A stretch of DNA of 58,525 nucleotides from Deinococcus sedimenti (GTDB lineage: Bacteria; Deinococcota; Deinococci; Deinococcales; Deinococcaceae): the NCBI RefSeq assembly GCF_014648135.1, contig NZ_BMQN01000015.1:1-58525 (forward strand). The letters run 5' to 3'. A model generated the notes under the pieces. It did not search any database. It saw only the letters and a list, made by a program, of their open reading frames with translations, and had not been told where the DNA came from. The position numbers and the translations under genes were made by a program. Shown in pieces: positions 41,908-50,739 of this stretch. Each line of letters starts with the position of its first letter. Position 1 is the first letter of the stretch.

Positions 41908-43456
41908 CGCCCGCGTCCTGCGCTTCAACCCGCGCGCGCCGGCAGGGTACCAGGGCCGCCGCCGCGACGTGCTGTGGCCGGTGCTCGCCTACCGGGTCGG
42001 CGTGCCGGTCGCCCACCGCGCCGAACAGATGGACCTGTTCCAGCGCGCGGTGTTCGGCGTGCTGCTGCACGGCGTCAACGACCCGCAGCAGATTGCCGAT
42101 ATCCTCAACCTGCACCCCGACCTGGTCCGGATCGTCAAGTCCTTCCTGGTCGACCGCGACCTGATCGACCAGGACGACATCGTCAAACCCGACGCCGAAC
42201 GCCGCTACCGCGAGGCCCGGTTCGACCTGGGCCGGCGCGCCGACGGCTTCACGACCGGGTACGTCTTTCAGGATCCCTTCAGTGGCCTGCTGCTTCCGCG
42301 CCTCGTCGAGACGCTCGAAACGGCCGACTTCACGGTCCAGGAGAACGGCTTTCCCGAACTGCACCGGGGCGAGCGCGTGCTGCGCCCGTACGTCGAGTTC
42401 CCGCCCGCCGAGAAGCCCGCGCCGCCCCGCGCCGAGGACGTGATGCGGGCGTTCGAAGCGTCCCGCAAGGCGCGGAAGGGCCGCTGGGAGAGCGGCGACG
42501 AGGACGGCGAAGGCGCCGAAGCGAAGTTCCTCAGCCGCGTGCGGCGCGTGAACTTCATCGAGCGCGAGCCGGAAGTGATGTACCTCTCCACCTTCATTTT
42601 CGGGCACGGCCTGAGCGGGTGGGAGGTGGCCGATCCCTTCGGGCTGCCCACCAGTCCCCTGACGGCCCTGGCCCACAGGCGGCTGGCGGCGTCCAAGCAC
42701 CTGCGGGCCGCCGTGCAGCGTCTCTCAGCGGAGAGCCCCGAAGCGGATCGCGCGCAGCACGACCCGGTCGAAGACGCCCTGGCGAGCCTGCAGCACGAGT
42801 TCGGCCCGCAGGTCGACGGCCACCCGCTCCTGCAGCCCCTCCTGGACGCCGAACTGGCGGCCGCCGAGTTCAGGGCGGCGCCGGACAGTCAGCGGCCGCG
42901 GCGGGCCCGGCAGGCCCTCGGCGCCGTCCGCACCCTGGCCGAACACCTGCTGCGCGAGGTGCGGTCGCGGCACACAGCCGCGGGAGCCGCGCGGCAGCTG
43001 ATCGACCGCGACGCCCTGTACAACCTCCGCCGCATCGAAGCGGCGGCCGGCGCGCTGGCGTTCACGGTGCCGCTCCCGGCCACGCTGACCAGCGTCAAAG
43101 CCAGCGACGTCCACTGGATGGCCAACCGTGAGCAGTCCGGGAAGCTGCGGCCACTGCTGGTGGGGCTGCTCCTGAGTGCTGGCGCGCATCCGGAGCACCC
43201 GTTCCACGCGGCGGCCCGCAGCGCACCGGACTTCTTCCAGCAATTCGACGAGCTGCTGGGCTGGTGCGGCGAGGCCGCGCACGTGGGCACGGCACCGGCC
43301 GAGTTCGAACGGTGGGTCGAGCCCGCCCTGGCGCGGGCGTACCAGGCGACCCACCTGCTGCTCGGCGAGGGTGGCCCGGCTCACCCGGCACCCGGTCCCA
43401 CGTTCCGCGTCGCGCCCGAACCTCAAGACCCTGAATTCGATGACCTCGAGCTCTGA
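41885..43456 (+). CDS. Conserved-looking protein of the TerY-P operon, function unknown
   Basis: 523 residues from ATG 41885, inside the end of the helicase gene. Near the N-terminus, DLFQRAVFGVLLHGVNDPQQIADILNLHPDLVRIVKSFLVDRDLID (read in pieces) looks like a winged helix-turn-helix. Further on: VMYLSTFIFGHGLSGWEVADPFGLPTSPLT, a helical region and an acidic end (EPQDPEFDDLEL) like the VWA protein's tail. No nuclease motif is evident. It may read nucleic acid or act as a scaffold. A ribosome site (GAAGGAAAT) leads to the next gene after 8 bases. Confidence 0.75.
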   Translation: MAASFPRDARVLRFNPRAPAGYQGRRRDVLWPVLAYRVGVPVAHRAEQMDLFQRAVFGVLLHGVNDPQQIADILNLHPDLVRIVKSFLVDRDLIDQDDIVKPDAERRYREARFDLGRRADGFTTGYVFQDPFSGLLLPRLVETLETADFTVQENGFPELHRGERVLRPYVEFPPAEKPAPPRAEDVMRAFEASRKARKGRWESGDEDGEGAEAKFLSRVRRVNFIEREPEVMYLSTFIFGHGLSGWEVADPFGLPTSPLTALAHRRLAASKHLRAAVQRLSAESPEADRAQHDPVEDALASLQHEFGPQVDGHPLLQPLLDAELAAAEFRAAPDSQRPRRARQALGAVRTLAEHLLREVRSRHTAAGAARQLIDRDALYNLRRIEAAAGALAFTVPLPATLTSVKASDVHWMANREQSGKLRPLLVGLLLSAGAHPEHPFHAAARSAPDFFQQFDELLGWCGEAAHVGTAPAEFERWVEPALARAYQATHLLLGEGGPAHPAPGPTFRVAPEPQDPEFDDLEL

Positions 43457-43464
43457 AGGAAATC

Positions 43465-45879
43465 ATGTCCAAAAAGAACAAGAACAAATTCAACGCGCGT
43501 CCCGCCTCCCCTCAGCCGGCCACGCCCGCCCCGACCGGCGCGGCCCAGGGCCCGTCGTTCACGCAGGCCCTGGACGTGTTTTCCCAGCAGTACGGTGACC
43601 TGCTACGGGGCGCGTCCCCGGAGGAGCAGGCTCAGGCGGCGGCCGCCCCGACCGATATGCCCGCGGCCGAGCCGCAGGCCGAACTGGAACGCCGGTTCAA
43701 GCAGGTCACGGAAGCGCTGGCCCTGCTCGAGAGCCGCAAGCGGACCCTGGACGCCAAGGTCGCCGAGGCGGACGCCAAAACCGGCGCGGCCGAGAAGCGC
43801 GGCGAAGAGCTGAAAAAAGACCGGGCGACGTTCGACGCCGACCGGCAGGCGCTGCAGGCCGAGCGCCGTCAGGTGGATCTGGACAGGCGGCAGCTGGTGC
43901 AGCGCGAGGAGGACCTGGTCGCGCGCGAAGCCGACGCCGAAGCGGGCTTCCTGCACAAGCGCGAGGCGGCCCTGTCGGAGCTGCGCGCGGAGATCGAGCG
44001 GCTCACCACGGAGGGCAGCCGCCTGCATCAGCACCTCCTGACGGAACGGGAAACGCATGAGCAGACGCTGCGTGAAGCGCGGGAAGCTCACGCGGCCGAA
44101 CTGCGGCGCCGTGAGAGCGACTTCGAGGTGAAGGTCGGCGAGGCGCGTGACGCGGCCGGACGCGAGATGCACCAGCTTCAGGCCCGTCAACTCAAGCTGG
44201 AGCGCGAGGTGAAGAACCTGGAATTCGAGAAGGAGGATCTCGAGGAGGAACGCCGTCACCTCAAGACCCGGGCCCGGCAGGAGGTTGCCCGTGATCTGGA
44301 GAAGTTCGAAGCGCAGATCCGCGAGTTGCAGGGCCGGCTGGACACCGCGCGCGGGGAACGCGACGCGCTGGCCCGGACGCTGGACGCCCAGGCGCAGGCC
44401 ACGCTGCAGTTCGGTGGCCGTACCCCGGACGACATCCTGCGGGAGCTGCACACGTTGCGCGGCGAGCGCGACCAGCTGCGCAGCCAGCTCAACGCCCGGC
44501 CGTCCGAGGACACCGTGCACAGACTGCGGTTGCTCGAGACGGAACGGACCGACTGGGAGGCCAAGCGGCTGCAGGACGGGCAGACCATCAGTGAACTCCG
44601 GCAGCGGCTGGAACGCGCCGGGATCGCCGTGACGGAACTGGAGACCCTGCGCGACCACAAGCTCAGCCTCGAGACGCAGGCGACCCTGCTGCGCACCGCC
44701 CTGCGCGAACTGAAAGCCGACGTGGACAAACACATCACTTCCGCCGAAGGCAAGGTGGTCTTCCCCGCCTGCACGGACCTCGACGCCCGCGAGGCCCTGC
44801 ACGAGGTCCTGCCGCTTGACGAGCAGCTGGCCGACCTGGGCGCGTTCGTTCAAGGCCTGCAGGTGCGCATGGCGTCCGACGAACGGCAGCCGCTCCAGTA
44901 CAGCCTGGACACGCTCCGGACGTTCGTCGCCGGTCTGGCCATGAGCCGCCTGCACCTCCTGCAGGGCATCAGCGGCACCGGGAAGACCAGCCTGCCCCTC
45001 GCGTTCGCCCGCGCCACCGGCGGCTTCAGTTCACTCACCGAGGTGCAGTCCGGCTGGCGGGACAAAGCCGACCTGATCGGGCACTTCAACGCGTTCGAAC
45101 GGCGCTTCTACGAGGCGGAATTCCTGCAGGCGCTGTATAAGGCCACCCTCCCGCGGTACCGGGACATCCCCGTGATGTTGGTGCTCGACGAGATGAACCT
45201 GTCCCAGACGGAGCATTACTTCGCGAGCATCCTGTCGATCCTGGAAAACCCGGAACGCCAGCAGCTCATCCTGATGGAAGCGCCGGTGAGCCCCTCCCCC
45301 CGGAATCTCACCGACGGCCGCATCCTGGATCTGCCCGACAACGTCTGGTTCATCGGCACGGCCAACCACGACGAGAGCACCAAGGACTTCGCCGACAAGA
45401 CCTACGACCGCGCGCACGTGATGGAACTGCCCCGCCACCCGGCGCAGGTTCAGCCGCAGCGGTCGCCGGAACGGGCCCCCCTCTCGTTCACCGCCCTCCA
45501 GGGCGCCTTCCGGGAGGCCCAGCGGACGCACGAAGCGGCGGCCGATCAGGCGTACACCTACCTGGAAACGGAACTCGGCGGCGTCCTGCACGACCGGTTC
45601 GGGCTGAACTGGGGCAACCGCCTGGAACGGCAGGTGCGGGCCTTCGTGCCGGTCATGGTGGCCGCGGGCGGCACGGTCGCCCAGGCGACCGACCACATCC
45701 TGGCGAGCAAGGTCCTGCGCAAAATCCAGAACCAGTTCGACGTGCGTCCGGATGACCTGACCGAGCTGCAACACCAGCTCCGGAAAACCTGGCCGCGGCT
45801 GGGCGGTCAGCCCGAGCAGTCCCACCGCTGCCTCGAACAGGCGCTGCGCCGACTGGGCGTCAGCCCCGTCACCGCATGA
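43465..45879 (+). CDS. Coiled-coil McrB-like AAA+ ATPase
   Basis: 804 residues. After a disordered N-terminus, residues about 70-400 are a long coiled coil (LESRKRTLDAKVAEADAKTG, KDRATFDADRQALQAERRQ, NLEFEKEDLEEERRHLK). The AAA+ domain is of McrB type: Walker A LLQGISGTGKTSLPLAFARA, VQSGWRDKADLIGHFNAF, Walker B PVMLVLDEMNLSQTEHYFA, sensor I NVWFIGTANHDEST and the Arg region KTYDRAHVMELPR. DEMNLSxxEHYFA is the McrB hallmark. The fused coiled coil recalls coiled-coil McrB homologues (CoCoNuT-type, Type IV-like systems). Translation is coupled to the DUF2357 gene by ATGA. Confidence 0.92.
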   Translation: MSKKNKNKFNARPASPQPATPAPTGAAQGPSFTQALDVFSQQYGDLLRGASPEEQAQAAAAPTDMPAAEPQAELERRFKQVTEALALLESRKRTLDAKVAEADAKTGAAEKRGEELKKDRATFDADRQALQAERRQVDLDRRQLVQREEDLVAREADAEAGFLHKREAALSELRAEIERLTTEGSRLHQHLLTERETHEQTLREAREAHAAELRRRESDFEVKVGEARDAAGREMHQLQARQLKLEREVKNLEFEKEDLEEERRHLKTRARQEVARDLEKFEAQIRELQGRLDTARGERDALARTLDAQAQATLQFGGRTPDDILRELHTLRGERDQLRSQLNARPSEDTVHRLRLLETERTDWEAKRLQDGQTISELRQRLERAGIAVTELETLRDHKLSLETQATLLRTALRELKADVDKHITSAEGKVVFPACTDLDAREALHEVLPLDEQLADLGAFVQGLQVRMASDERQPLQYSLDTLRTFVAGLAMSRLHLLQGISGTGKTSLPLAFARATGGFSSLTEVQSGWRDKADLIGHFNAFERRFYEAEFLQALYKATLPRYRDIPVMLVLDEMNLSQTEHYFASILSILENPERQQLILMEAPVSPSPRNLTDGRILDLPDNVWFIGTANHDESTKDFADKTYDRAHVMELPRHPAQVQPQRSPERAPLSFTALQGAFREAQRTHEAAADQAYTYLETELGGVLHDRFGLNWGNRLERQVRAFVPVMVAAGGTVAQATDHILASKVLRKIQNQFDVRPDDLTELQHQLRKTWPRLGGQPEQSHRCLEQALRRLGVSPVTA

Positions 45880-47984
45880 GCGGACCAGCCCTCAACCGGC
45901 TGACCGGCGCAGCGGCCGCCCTGCCCGAGTTCACGGTCGCCGGCCTGTGGGTCAGCGCCACCAGCGGCCTGCTCAACGGCCTGCCGGTGCCGGCCGGCAC
46001 GCCCCTGCTCCCGGACGCCCGCGGCGTACTCACCTGGAGCGCCGCGCCGGCCAGTCCAGTCACGGTAACCTGCCCCGTCCCCCCGGACGCCCGGGCGCCC
46101 CTCGGCTCGCTCGACGCGGCCCTGACCGGCCTGGCCCTGGACGCGGGCGGCTGGACGGACTGGCTGCGCGTGTCCCCGCTCGACCGCGACCTGGCCGACG
46201 AACTGCACCGCTTTCCCCTGGAAGACACCATGGAGCGGGAACTCACGCACCTCGAAGCGGTGTGCCGCCAACCCAGAACGCACCTGGAAATCTTCGAGGA
46301 ACGGCAGCTGGTCAGCCGCGCCCGACAGATTCCCGTGCGGGCCGTCAATTACCTGGCGTCCCATACGGAAGACTGGGACGCACGGACGCTGCGGGGCGTG
46401 CGGCCCCGGCGGGTCATCACCAACGTCCGCGACGATCTGTACGACATCTACGAGAACCGCGTGGCCGCGCGGCTGATCGATCACCTCACCCGGTACGTCC
46501 GCCGGCGCCTGGCCCGGGTCCGCGAGCTGCTCAACGGCCTGGACACCATCGACCTGAACGCCCAGACCCCACCCAGCGGCATGCACTGGCGGCAGGGACG
46601 GGTCTACGAGCTCTGGGGCGAATCGCTCGACCTGACCGAAGCCCAGCTGCTCGCCCGTGAACGCCTGGAGGACCTCGGCCGACTGCTCTACCGGCTCGAA
46701 CGCCTGACCGTCAGTCCGCTCTACACGCGGGTGCCCGCCAAAAGCCAGGTGCCCGCCCAGCTGCGCCTGACCAACATCCTGGGCAACGACCCCCACTACC
46801 GCCGCGTTGCCCGGCTGTGGCTCTCCTGGTACCGCCACGCCCACACCGGCCACGTCTCCGTCCAGGAGCAGCAGCAGACCGCGCAGCACGACGCCACGCA
46901 GTTCGACCGGTACGCGCTGCTCCTGACCCTCCACGCCCTGCAGCAGTTCGAGTTCACGCCCGTGACCGACACCGCCCTCCACCCCGGGGCCACGCTGGCC
47001 CTGCGCGGCCCCGAAGGCCCCACCGAACTGACCTGGCAGCTCGACGGCACCTGCACCCTGCAGCAGGCCGGAACGGAACTCCTCCGGGTGGTCGCCTCCC
47101 CCACCCCCCTCGGTGACCTGCGCCGCGAGGAACTGGGCCGGGCCGCCGCTGCCCTGACCGACGCCGCGGAGGCCCTCACCACCCAGACGGTCCTGCTCTA
47201 CCCCGGCACCGCCCAGCAGACTCCCATGCCCGAACTGCACGCGGTCTCCAGCGATCCCGTCCGGCTGCACCCGAAGCTCAGCTGCCTGCCCATCTCCGCG
47301 GTCGACCTGGAAAGCGTCGAGCGGCTGGCCCGCGTGTTGCGCCTGGTGCTGACCGGCGCGCGCTTCACCGCCTACCCGCCCACCTTCGAAACCGATGCGG
47401 CCGTACCACCCACCGGGCTTCCTGACGTGCTGCAGCCGCGCGGCCCCGGCCGCTGGGCCCTGCTCGGCCCCCTGAGCGCGCAGCCCCATTCCTGGACGAA
47501 CGAAAGCCGCCGCCGTCATCACGCCCTTGAGGACGCCAGGCGGCAGCTGGGCAGCCACGCCCCCGAGCGCCTGGCCCTCCGCCGCGCCCAGCGCGAGGTC
47601 GAACGCCTGCAGGCTGAGCTGGATGAGTGGACCACGTTCCTGACCGCTGTGGCGGCCAGCGAACAGCGGCTGACCCACCTGCGCCGCTGCCCGGTCTGCG
47701 GCACGGAGGGCGCCGAGTTCTCCGCGTGGCAGGACGACCAGTTCCACTGCGCGTGCGGCGACTGCGGCGCCACCTGGAGCCTGAGGCGGTGCCAGGCGTG
47801 CCAGCAGCGTCACCCGTGGCTGCTCCCACACCTTCACACCGTCCCGACGCTCGAGGCTGGCCCCGGCTGGGCCGACCGCCTCTACGGCCGGGACGTGCTG
47901 ACCCTGCCGGACCCATTCGACCTCGGCAGCTACGCCTGCCCGGATGGACAGCAGCCAGACCACACTCCCTTCAACGTGACCTGA
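45876..47984 (+). CDS. DUF2357/McrC-related protein with C-terminal zinc ribbons
   Basis: 702 residues from ATG 45876. TLRGVRPRRVITNVRDDLYD followed by IYENRVAARLIDHLTRYV matches the DUF2357 signature (RPRRV...DLDIYENR), a family that partners McrB-like ATPases and usually carries a PD-(D/E)XK nuclease. Here a D...ExK set is not obvious in the region after DUF2357 (about 330-560), so the nuclease may be diverged or lost. The C-terminus has a coiled coil (about 545-585) and zinc pairs CPVCGTEG, CACGDCGATW and CQACQQRH. Last gene of the operon. Confidence 0.85.
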   Translation: MSGPALNRLTGAAAALPEFTVAGLWVSATSGLLNGLPVPAGTPLLPDARGVLTWSAAPASPVTVTCPVPPDARAPLGSLDAALTGLALDAGGWTDWLRVSPLDRDLADELHRFPLEDTMERELTHLEAVCRQPRTHLEIFEERQLVSRARQIPVRAVNYLASHTEDWDARTLRGVRPRRVITNVRDDLYDIYENRVAARLIDHLTRYVRRRLARVRELLNGLDTIDLNAQTPPSGMHWRQGRVYELWGESLDLTEAQLLARERLEDLGRLLYRLERLTVSPLYTRVPAKSQVPAQLRLTNILGNDPHYRRVARLWLSWYRHAHTGHVSVQEQQQTAQHDATQFDRYALLLTLHALQQFEFTPVTDTALHPGATLALRGPEGPTELTWQLDGTCTLQQAGTELLRVVASPTPLGDLRREELGRAAAALTDAAEALTTQTVLLYPGTAQQTPMPELHAVSSDPVRLHPKLSCLPISAVDLESVERLARVLRLVLTGARFTAYPPTFETDAAVPPTGLPDVLQPRGPGRWALLGPLSAQPHSWTNESRRRHHALEDARRQLGSHAPERLALRRAQREVERLQAELDEWTTFLTAVAASEQRLTHLRRCPVCGTEGAEFSAWQDDQFHCACGDCGATWSLRRCQACQQRHPWLLPHLHTVPTLEAGPGWADRLYGRDVLTLPDPFDLGSYACPDGQQPDHTPFNVT

Positions 47985-48042
47985 AGCCCGTACAAGAGTG
48001 ACCGGCCGCAGAGGGCGCTGACCCATCCACACCGGCGCCCTG

Positions 48043-48067
48043 ACGGCCCTTACGAACGGGCCGTTCG
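48043..48067 (+). terminator. Two overlapping hairpins after the TerY-P operon
   Basis: ACGGCCC-N8-GGGCCGT (48043-48064) and CGAACGG-G-CCGTTCG (48053-48067) share bases and cannot form at once. They lie 59-83 bases after the last stop of the operon. Either could mark the 3' end; no T-run is present, although a CTCCTTAGG follows. Confidence 0.45.
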
Positions 48068-48227
48068 CTCCTTAGGCGAGCCGGCTGCACCCGGTCATGA
48101 AACGCCCGTTCCAAGGCAGCGACTGCCCTGCACCAGCCAGGTCAGGCCTGGAGGAGATGGGCAGTCAGCAGCAGCTCGGAACACGGAGGGTATTGGGGGG
48201 TCGGCCAGATGGACGCTCGCTGAGACC

Positions 48228-49109
48228 TCATCGGGGTCGGAAGGGTGGGGGGCACAGCACACATTTCAGAACACTGGGATGGATCAGAGGTCGCAGTGGC
48301 CGGGCGACGTAACCCGCGGGTGGCGGTGGACCACGCGGAAAGTTGGGCCAATCTTGTCGGCAGACCACCATGGTCACGTGCGGAATGAGCACGTCCAGAG
48401 GAGTCGGGTTCTCTGCACCTTCAGGCCGAGTCGCCCATGCTTTGCGCAGCACGGCCAGGCGGTACAGGGTATACGGCTCTGCCCGCAGCAGGGGCAGGTT
48501 TCGGGTCCAACTTAAACGCGGTAAACGCTGTCCCTGGGCTGCGCGTCTGGCCTGCAGGTACGCCTCCGCTGCGGCAAAACGCTGATCCAGCAGTTCGGTC
48601 GCGCTGTACCGCAGCGCAGCACGCCGGTCAGGCCGACTGGCCCGCTCGTCGTACGGACGCGACAGATACTCGAGCAGCCGCGCCAGGTGTGGCCCGCGTA
48701 GATTGACCGCCCGGCAGTGGAATCCCATCTGCCGGAGTCGGCTGAGACACTCCGCATCTGGAATGCTGGCCAGGATATGCACGTGTAGCGCCTCCGCTCG
48801 GCTGAGGCATACACGCACGTACTGGGGCAGATCAGGTATCAAGGCCTGCAGGTGGTGCCGGGCCAGCTCACCACCCTCCGTGTACAGCTCGACGCCTTCC
48901 TCGAAGACGTACACGAGGTGATACAGCCGTCCCGGACACGCCACCAGGCGGGCCACGATCCCCATGCCATCGCCGATCAGGCGCCGCGCCTTGGCCCTCC
49001 GTTTCGCGGTGGTGTCCGTCACGGCGTCCGGCAGCCAGTGCCCGGCGGGGCGCTGACGCTGATGCAGGTGCGTGATTGTAAATCTCGTGGGGTCAGCGAG
49101 GGGAAGCAT
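48228..49109 (-). CDS. Possible HUH-type (rolling-circle Rep/relaxase-like) protein
   Basis: 293 residues from ATG 49109 with AGGAG six bases upstream. The core reads RRLIGDGMGIVARLVACPG, LYHLVYVFEEGVELY, then YVRVCLSRAEALHVHILASIP, an H-x-H flanked by hydrophobics as in the HUH motif. Downstream, HLARLLEYLSRPYDERASRP and ALRYSATELLD offer Tyr residues for catalysis. The order fits small Rep or Y1-type proteins, but the N-terminal motif 1 is unclear, so this is a tentative call. The gene converges on the TerY-P operon. It may be a relic of another replicon. Confidence 0.55.
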   Translation of the reverse strand: MLPLADPTRFTITHLHQRQRPAGHWLPDAVTDTTAKRRAKARRLIGDGMGIVARLVACPGRLYHLVYVFEEGVELYTEGGELARHHLQALIPDLPQYVRVCLSRAEALHVHILASIPDAECLSRLRQMGFHCRAVNLRGPHLARLLEYLSRPYDERASRPDRRAALRYSATELLDQRFAAAEAYLQARRAAQGQRLPRLSWTRNLPLLRAEPYTLYRLAVLRKAWATRPEGAENPTPLDVLIPHVTMVVCRQDWPNFPRGPPPPAGYVARPLRPLIHPSVLKCVLCPPPFRPR

Positions 49110-49876
49110 TGGCTCCTGCGCAGCTCCAGGCCTGAACGGGTGCCTGGCGGGGCACGCCGTTCAGGACCTGCGTTCGAGTGGTGGTGTCAACCCGGCGTTG
49201 ACGGCAGACCAGGCGTGGTCAGCCCTGTTCGGCCGCCGCAGCAAGCCAGGCCGCTCGTGCGGAGCTGCTAGACGTCAGACGTCACCAGCAGTGCATCTGA
49301 CGGACAGGTACCAGCCAGCGACAGCGGGCACCTTGTGGCCTGATCAGGAACAGCAGAATTCGCCACGTGATCTCGTGGCCTGGCCCTGACGTGCAGCGTC
49401 GGGCCATGGCTGGACAGCTCGTCGCGACCCGAAGGGGCTGGAGAGGAATAGGGCGGGGCACGTCTTGACCAGGCCGACGGACATCCAACCGCGCCAACGA
49501 TGGAGGTGCCGGCTATTACAGGTCGTTCAACTGGCACCAAGGACAGGGAAGTCACGCAAAGACCGTATGGACGCGTGGGTGGTTGCACCTTGGTCATGAG
49601 GAGGGAGATCTCCAGAAAGCGGCGTCTAGGCCGACAAACAGCGTGAGTCGGTCCCGGACTTGACAAGCCGATTACCTGTAGCTCAAGCTCCGGACAATTC
49701 GGCAGACAGAGGTTGATCACCTGTCAGCGCGGTTCACGCTCGGATGACGTGTGCTACTCCTGACCGGCAGACCGGTGCACATGCGCCTCACGGACCCGAA
49801 CATCTGTTCACTTCAGGCCTGTCGACAGGGCGGAAAAGGATGTATGCCGTCGGAAAAAGCGTGACAATTACGTGGA
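49110..49876. other. Intergenic region, 767 bases, no convincing gene
   Basis: Frames are short or composition-driven, without start signals. No repeat or strong hairpin was noticed. Composition falls toward the less GC-rich defence island that follows. Probably decayed sequence between two accessory modules. Confidence 0.45.
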
Positions 49877-50010
49877 ATGACTACCACCGAGTCCACCCTC
49901 GCGCTGCCAGACGGCATGATTGTCGATTACTTCATTGATAGGCCAGTCAACGACTGGTCCAAAGAACAGACGCGTCACCGTACGGCCCATACCATCTCCA
50001 GAAAGTTCAG
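49877..50010 (+). pseudogene. Remnant of a restriction/modification-type N-terminal domain
   Basis: From ATG 49877 the frame reads MTTTESTLALPDGMIVDYFI, DRPVNDWSKEQTRHRTAHTI, then SISLADTPINFPSPVCGRKR and EADFVV. This recalls the HsdR_N-like opening of restriction-modification proteins ('G.VxDYxTGKPVKxTxEExxRQ...GxxLxDIxxxxxVxGRRKxxDxVV'). The frame then loses protein character. At about 50440-50530 a second fragment, EIERDCDGIASAIAELIVSR, looks like the end of a protein. I read this as a decayed gene with its middle deleted. Confidence 0.4.
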
Positions 50011-50317
50011 CATCAGCCTCGCTGACACGCCCATCAATTTCCCCAGTCCGGTGTGTGGTCGGAAACGGGAGGCTGACTTCGTCGTGCCCTGGCCACAACC
50101 ACTCGGGTCTTGCCGGTTGACGCGAGAACAGCGGAGCGCCTTGATGGGCGGGTGCGTTGCTGGGACACGGCGCTGGAGCTCGCTCTCCGTTCGGCTCTCC
50201 ACCGCGAGGTCGAACGCACGCGACGACTCTTCCGGGCTCTCCGTACGTCGTCTTCCCGGGCGCGAGGGTAGCGGTGTTCGTGGACAGCGACTTTTGACGC
50301 GGTCGACGCTTCAATGA

Positions 50318-50739
50318 CTCAAAGGAGAAACTCCAGCCGCACTGCCGCGCCAAGATAGAACGGAATGTTGAGAGTGATGCGCAGAATGTTGCCGACCTTA
50401 GCGCGGCGGGCTGAGGAGTCGTCCGGGTTTGGGAAAAGGAAATCGAGCGCGACTGTGACGGCATCGCGTCGGCGATCGCCGAACTTATCGTGTCTCGGTC
50501 AGGGAGTGGCAGGCGCAGCACCCGCACCTAACGGGCAAACCCTTGTGCGCCGGCGGCGAGGAGCTGTCAATCGTGAGAAGCCGTCGTCTCATCCGCGTCC
50601 GCGCATTCGTTCCAGCGGGCACCCAATGACGGATATCTCGGCACCCCTTGAATCAAAACGCATCATAATTCATCTGTGACACATCAAGCCGTCATGCCGA
50701 TCGTCCTCTCCAGAAGTTTGATTATGTGCAAGGAGTCGA
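50318..50739. other. Region of decayed sequence upstream of the GHKL gene
   Basis: No intact gene. It contains the possible C-terminal fragment noted for the 49877 pseudogene. From about 50640 the DNA is AT-rich (AAAACGCATCATAATTCATC) and leads to the ribosome site AAGGAG just before ATG 50740. A promoter for the GHKL operon probably lies in 50640-50720, but no clear box pair was fixed. Confidence 0.4.

Noticed and set aside
39649..41928. A 759-codon open frame antisense to the UPF1-like helicase
   Set aside because: It is a mirror of a strong helicase gene in very GC-rich DNA; its translation is Arg/Gln/Gly/Val-rich with no domain and no start signal.
45807..48032. A 741-codon open frame antisense to the DUF2357 gene
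   Set aside because: Same explanation: GC-rich antisense openness. The plus-strand frame has the recognised DUF2357 and zinc motifs.
49868..50527. 219-codon minus-strand frame opposite the decayed restriction-type fragment
   Set aside because: Ser/Arg/Pro-rich with no motif; the plus strand shows the protein-like fragment.
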